From assembly GCF_042650605.1 (NCBI RefSeq), contig NZ_JBHSBN010000001.1, forward strand, positions 434,001-498,000: 64,000 bases of DNA, given 5' to 3'. Source of the stretch: Micromonospora_J zhanjiangensis (GTDB lineage: Bacteria > Actinomycetota > Actinomycetes > Mycobacteriales > Micromonosporaceae). A program made the position numbers and the translations under genes. Numbering within the stretch: position 1 is the first letter of the stretch; every line of letters begins with the position of its first letter. Positions 58,904 through 64,000 of the stretch are shown here, piece after piece. Below the pieces are notes generated by a model. That model had not been told where the DNA came from. It did not search any database and saw nothing but the letters and a program-made list of their open reading frames with translations.

Positions 58904-61900
58904 TTGGCAGCTTCCCGCCCTGCGAAGACCAGTCGTACGTCGAGCGCTTTCGCTCCCCGCCGAGTTTCATTCGGCAGGATCACGGAACACCTCGAGGTCC
59001 CCAACCTTTTGGCCATCCAGAACGAGTCTTTCGACTGGCTGGTTGGCAATGAGGCTTGGCAGGGCCGGTCGGCAAACGACCCGCACGCCCGATCGGGTCT
59101 CGCGGAGATCCTCGACGAGATCAGTCCCATTGAGGACTTCTCCGGCACCATGTCACTGTCCTTTTCCGCACCACGCTTCGACGAGGTCAAGGCCTCGATC
59201 GAGGAGTGCAAGGAGAAGGACCTGACCTACTGCGCGCCACTGTTCGTGACCGCGGAGTTCACCAACAACACGACCGGCGAGATCAAGAGCCAGACCGTGT
59301 TCATGGGTGACTTCCCGATGATGACGCCGAAGGGCACCTTCATCATCAACGGCACCGAGCGCGTCGTGGTCAGCCAGCTCGTCCGGTCCCCGGGCGTGTA
59401 CTTCGACAAGCAGCCGGACAAGACCTCCGACCGCGACCTCTCCAGCGTCAAGGTCATCCCGAGCCGGGGTGCCTGGCTGGAGTTCGACATCGACAAGCGG
59501 GACACCGTTGGTGTCCGCATCGACCGCAAGCGTCGCCAGGCAGTCACCGTGCTGCTCAAGGCGATCGGTTGGACCAACGAACAGATCCGCGAACGGTTCG
59601 GTTGGTCCGAGCTGATGATGACCACCCTGGAGAAGGACCACATCGCCGGGGTGGACGAGGCACTGCTGGACATCTACCGCAAGCTGCGGCCGGGTGAGCC
59701 GCCGACGCGGGAGAACGCCCAGAACCTGCTCGACAACCTCTTCTTCAACCCGAAGCGGTACGACGTCGCCAAGGTCGGTCGGTACAAGTTCAACAAGAAG
59801 CTTGAACTCGAGGTGCCGATCACCACCGGCACGCTGACCGAGGACGACATCGTCGCCACCGTGGAGTACCTCTGCCGGCTGCACGCTGGTGAGGAGGGCT
59901 ACGAGGCCGACGACATCGACCACTTCGGCAACCGTCGCCTGCGTACCGTGGGCGAGCTCATCCAGAACCAGGTCCGGGTCGGCCTGTCCCGGATGGAGCG
60001 GGTCGTCCGCGAGCGGATGACCACCCAGGACGTCGAGGCGATCACGCCGCAGACCCTGATCAACATTCGCCCGGTGGTGGCGGCGATCAAGGAGTTCTTC
60101 GGTACGTCGCAGCTGTCCCAGTTCATGGACCAGACCAACCCGCTGGCGGGCCTGACCCACCGGCGTCGGCTGAGCGCGCTCGGCCCCGGTGGTCTGTCCC
60201 GGGAACGGGCCGGCTTCGAGGTCCGGGACGTGCACCCGTCGCACTACGGCCGGATGTGCCCGATCGAGACGCCGGAAGGCCCGAACATCGGCCTGATCGG
60301 CGCCCTGTCGACGTTCGCCAGGGTCAACCCGTTCGGGTTCATCGAGACCCCGTACCGCAAGGTCGTCGACGGTCGGGTCACCGACCAGATCGACTACCTG
60401 ACCGCGGACGAGGAGGACCGGTTCGTCAAGGCCCAGGCCAACGCGCCGCTCAGAAGCGACGGTACGTTCGCCGAGGACCGGGTGCTGGTCCGCCGTAAGG
60501 GCGGTGATACCGAGGACGTCGCGCCGGCGGCCGTCGACTACATGGACGTGTCACCGCGGCAGATGACCTCGGTCGCGACCGCGATGATCCCGTTCCTGGA
60601 GCACGACGACGCCAACCGGGCCCTGATGGGCGCGAACATGCAGCGTCAGGCGGTGCCGCTGGTCAAGGCCGAGTCGCCGCTGGTCGGTACGGGCATGGAG
60701 TACCGGGCCGCGGTGGACGCCGGTGACGTGGTCGTCGCCGAGGTGGGCGGCGTGGTCGAGGACCTGTGCGCCGACTACGTGACGGTGCACCAGGACGACG
60801 GGCACCGCCGCACCTACCTGCTGCACAAGTTCCGTCGCTCCAACGCCGGCTCCTGCGTCAACCAGAAGCCGGTCGTCTTCGAGGGCGACCGGGTCGAGGC
60901 CGGCCAGGTCATCGCCGACGGTCCGTGCACCGACGAGGGTGAGATGGCGCTCGGGCGTAACCTGCTCGTCGCCTTCATGACCTGGGAGGGGCACAACTAC
61001 GAGGACGCGATCATCCTGTCCCAGCGCCTGGTGCAGCAGGACGTCCTCACCTCGATCCACATCGAGGAGCACGAGGTCGACGCCCGGGACACCAAGCTCG
61101 GTCCGGAGGAGATCACCCGCGACATCCCGAACGTCAGCGAGGAAATGCTCGCCGACCTCGACGAGCGCGGCATCATCCGGATCGGTGCCGAGGTGGTGCC
61201 GGGTGACATCCTGGTCGGCAAGGTCACGCCCAAGGGCGAGACCGAGCTGACGCCGGAGGAGCGGCTGCTCCGCGCGATCTTCGGTGAGAAGGCGCGCGAG
61301 GTACGGGACACCTCGCTGAAGGTGCCGCACGGTGAGACCGGCACGGTCATCGGCGTGCGTACCTTCTCCCGCGAGGACGGCGACGAGCTGCCGCCGGGCG
61401 TCAACGAGCTGGTCCGGGTCTACGTGGCCCAGAAGCGGAAGATCCAGGACGGTGACAAGCTCGCGGGCCGGCACGGCAACAAGGGCGTCATCTCCAAGAT
61501 CCTTCCGGTCGAGGACATGCCGTTCATGGAGGACGGCACGCCGGTCGACATCGTGCTCAACCCGCTCGGTGTGCCGAGCCGGATGAACATCGGCCAGGTC
61601 CTCGAGACGCACCTGGGCTGGGTCGCCAAGACCGGTTGGAAGGTCGAGGGCGACGACGCCGAGTGGAAGAAGGCGCTGCGGTCGATCGACGCCCACGAGT
61701 CCGAGCCGGACACCAACGTGGCGACGCCGGTCTTCGACGGTGCCCGTGAGGCCGAGATCTCCGGTCTGCTCTCGTCGACCCTGGCCAACCGGGACGGCAC
61801 GCAGCTGATCGGGGCGAGCGGGAAGGCGCAGCTGTTCGACGGTCGTTCCGGCGAGCCGCTGCCGGACCCGATCGCGGTCGGCTACATCTACATCCTCAAG

Positions 61901-62335
61901 CTCAACCACCTGGTCGACGACAAGATCCACGCTCGGTCGACCGGCCCGTACTCGATGATCACTCAGCAGCCGCTGGGCGGTAAGGCGCAGTTCGGTGGCC
62001 AGCGCTTCGGTGAGATGGAGTGCTGGGCGATGCAGGCCTACGGTGCCGCGTACGCCCTGCAGGAGCTGCTGACCATCAAGTCCGACGACGTCCTGGGCCG
62101 GGTCAAGGTCTACGAGGCGATCGTCAAGGGCGAGAACATCCCCGAGCCGGGCATTCCGGAGTCGTTCAAGGTGTTGCTCAAGGAGCTGCAGTCGCTGTGC
62201 CTCAACGTCGAGGTGCTGTCCAGCGACGGTGTGGCCCTGGAAATGCGCGAGACGGACGACGAGGTCTTCCGGGCGGCGGAGGAGTTGGGCATCGACCTGT
62301 CCCGGCGTGAGCCGAGCTCGGTCGAGGAAGTATGA
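58904..62335 (+). CDS. rpoB: RNA polymerase beta subunit
   Basis: A 1143-residue protein. The TTG at 58904 is chosen because GGAAGGA lies 7 bases upstream and the N-terminus (AASRPAKTSRTSSAFAPRRVSFG) corresponds to known actinobacterial RpoB starts, while the frame upstream to 58817 has no such similarity. Visible landmarks: MGDFPMMTPKGTFIINGTER (protrusion), the rifampicin region GTSQLSQFMDQ...HRRRLSALG at residues 400-426, IETPEGPNIGLI, GHNYEDAI and the C-terminal anchor GGKAQFGGQRFGEMEC. In the rifampicin region, ACC codes Thr at residue 411 (E. coli 518) and GCG codes Ala at 415 (E. coli 522). Confidence 0.95.
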   Translation: MAASRPAKTSRTSSAFAPRRVSFGRITEHLEVPNLLAIQNESFDWLVGNEAWQGRSANDPHARSGLAEILDEISPIEDFSGTMSLSFSAPRFDEVKASIEECKEKDLTYCAPLFVTAEFTNNTTGEIKSQTVFMGDFPMMTPKGTFIINGTERVVVSQLVRSPGVYFDKQPDKTSDRDLSSVKVIPSRGAWLEFDIDKRDTVGVRIDRKRRQAVTVLLKAIGWTNEQIRERFGWSELMMTTLEKDHIAGVDEALLDIYRKLRPGEPPTRENAQNLLDNLFFNPKRYDVAKVGRYKFNKKLELEVPITTGTLTEDDIVATVEYLCRLHAGEEGYEADDIDHFGNRRLRTVGELIQNQVRVGLSRMERVVRERMTTQDVEAITPQTLINIRPVVAAIKEFFGTSQLSQFMDQTNPLAGLTHRRRLSALGPGGLSRERAGFEVRDVHPSHYGRMCPIETPEGPNIGLIGALSTFARVNPFGFIETPYRKVVDGRVTDQIDYLTADEEDRFVKAQANAPLRSDGTFAEDRVLVRRKGGDTEDVAPAAVDYMDVSPRQMTSVATAMIPFLEHDDANRALMGANMQRQAVPLVKAESPLVGTGMEYRAAVDAGDVVVAEVGGVVEDLCADYVTVHQDDGHRRTYLLHKFRRSNAGSCVNQKPVVFEGDRVEAGQVIADGPCTDEGEMALGRNLLVAFMTWEGHNYEDAIILSQRLVQQDVLTSIHIEEHEVDARDTKLGPEEITRDIPNVSEEMLADLDERGIIRIGAEVVPGDILVGKVTPKGETELTPEERLLRAIFGEKAREVRDTSLKVPHGETGTVIGVRTFSREDGDELPPGVNELVRVYVAQKRKIQDGDKLAGRHGNKGVISKILPVEDMPFMEDGTPVDIVLNPLGVPSRMNIGQVLETHLGWVAKTGWKVEGDDAEWKKALRSIDAHESEPDTNVATPVFDGAREAEISGLLSSTLANRDGTQLIGASGKAQLFDGRSGEPLPDPIAVGYIYILKLNHLVDDKIHARSTGPYSMITQQPLGGKAQFGGQRFGEMECWAMQAYGAAYALQELLTIKSDDVLGRVKVYEAIVKGENIPEPGIPESFKVLLKELQSLCLNVEVLSSDGVALEMRETDDEVFRAAEELGIDLSRREPSSVEEV

Positions 62336-62341
62336 GGTGAA

Positions 62342-62460
62342 GGGTTCGGGGGCCGACCGACTGGCTCTGGCGCGGGTTCCGGGGCGTGATGCGGAGCGGA
62401 CGCGCCGGAATCCGCGAGGTCGGGCTTGATCCCGACGCGAGTCGGCCGGCCCCCGAACCC
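62342..62460. repeat. Three-armed inverted-repeat element between rpoB and rpoC
   Basis: Outer arms 62342-62362 and 62440-62460 pair over 21 bases with one G-U. Inside are two further stems: 62371-62382 with 62405-62416 (12 bp, one G-U, with an inner GCGT/ACGC extension), and GTCGGG 62419-62424 with CCCGAC 62431-62436 (6-base loop). Together they form a three-way junction, in the 175-base gap between rpoB and rpoC. Confidence 0.75.
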
Positions 62461-62510
62461 CGGGCCGAGGAACAGCAGTACTGACGACGACGACATAGGG
62501 GACACATAAC

Positions 62511-64000
<1,490 letters not shown>

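Overview
The window is about 70% GC, chromosomal, and reads as a member of the actinomycete family Micromonosporaceae (Micromonospora or Salinispora type). The evidence is codon use (GC-rich third positions, many GTG starts), the rpoB, rplL and rpmG protein sequences, and two actinobacterial gene neighbourhoods. The family assignment is from recall of such proteins, not from a search.

Layout. 1-2297: end of a branched-chain amino-acid type ABC importer (livF-H-M). 2378-8936: a lipoprotein gene divergent from a membrane-tethered SARP-like regulator, a RecQ helicase fused to a phosphoribosyltransferase-like domain, a His-rich membrane-anchored protein and a small HTH regulator. 9212-25798: a housekeeping block in large part collinear with M. 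tuberculosis Rv3203-Rv3211: DEAD-box helicase, ferritin-like tRNA-hydroxylase relative, DUF3107, TetR, a long disordered protein, alpha/beta hydrolase, two metzincin-like DUF3152 proteins, MoeZ, prenyltransferase-fold protein, CPA1 antiporter, ProB and an alkyltransferase-like protein. 25804-30280: small zinc-ribbon-like protein, secreted duplicated-domain protein, double GNAT, and an ECF sigma factor coupled to a membrane partner.

30416-42545: a second-type complex I locus, nuoB-C-H / nuoI-J-K-L-M-N, with no nuoA, nuoD or nuoE-F-G. It is interrupted by an antisense sugar dehydrogenase gene and by a 2.1-kb island (AlpA-like HTH, two small proteins, SnoaL-like protein, Uma2 nuclease, and a 43-nt palindrome). 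42662-47228: PAP2 phosphatase, HtpX, MFS exporter, GntR plus small HTH pair, YajQ. 47374-50939: tRNA-Tyr, an unusually AT-rich stretch, a tiny secreted protein and a GGDEF-EAL membrane protein.

51055-64000: the translation/transcription core in the actinobacterial order tRNA-Thr, tRNA-Met, rpmG, hadA, hadB, tRNA-Trp, secE, nusG, rplK, rplA, [ABC exporter pair], rplJ, rplL, rpoB, rpoC (cut by the window end). An attenuator-like hairpin sits in the rplJ leader and a large branched inverted repeat separates rpoB from rpoC.

Most notable: an 11-bp-phased heptamer array, typical of SARP operators, in front of the SARP gene whose product also carries three membrane helices and a helix-hairpin-helix domain; the incomplete, interrupted nuo locus; the three-armed inverted-repeat element between rpoB and rpoC; and tandem metzincin-motif DUF3152 genes.
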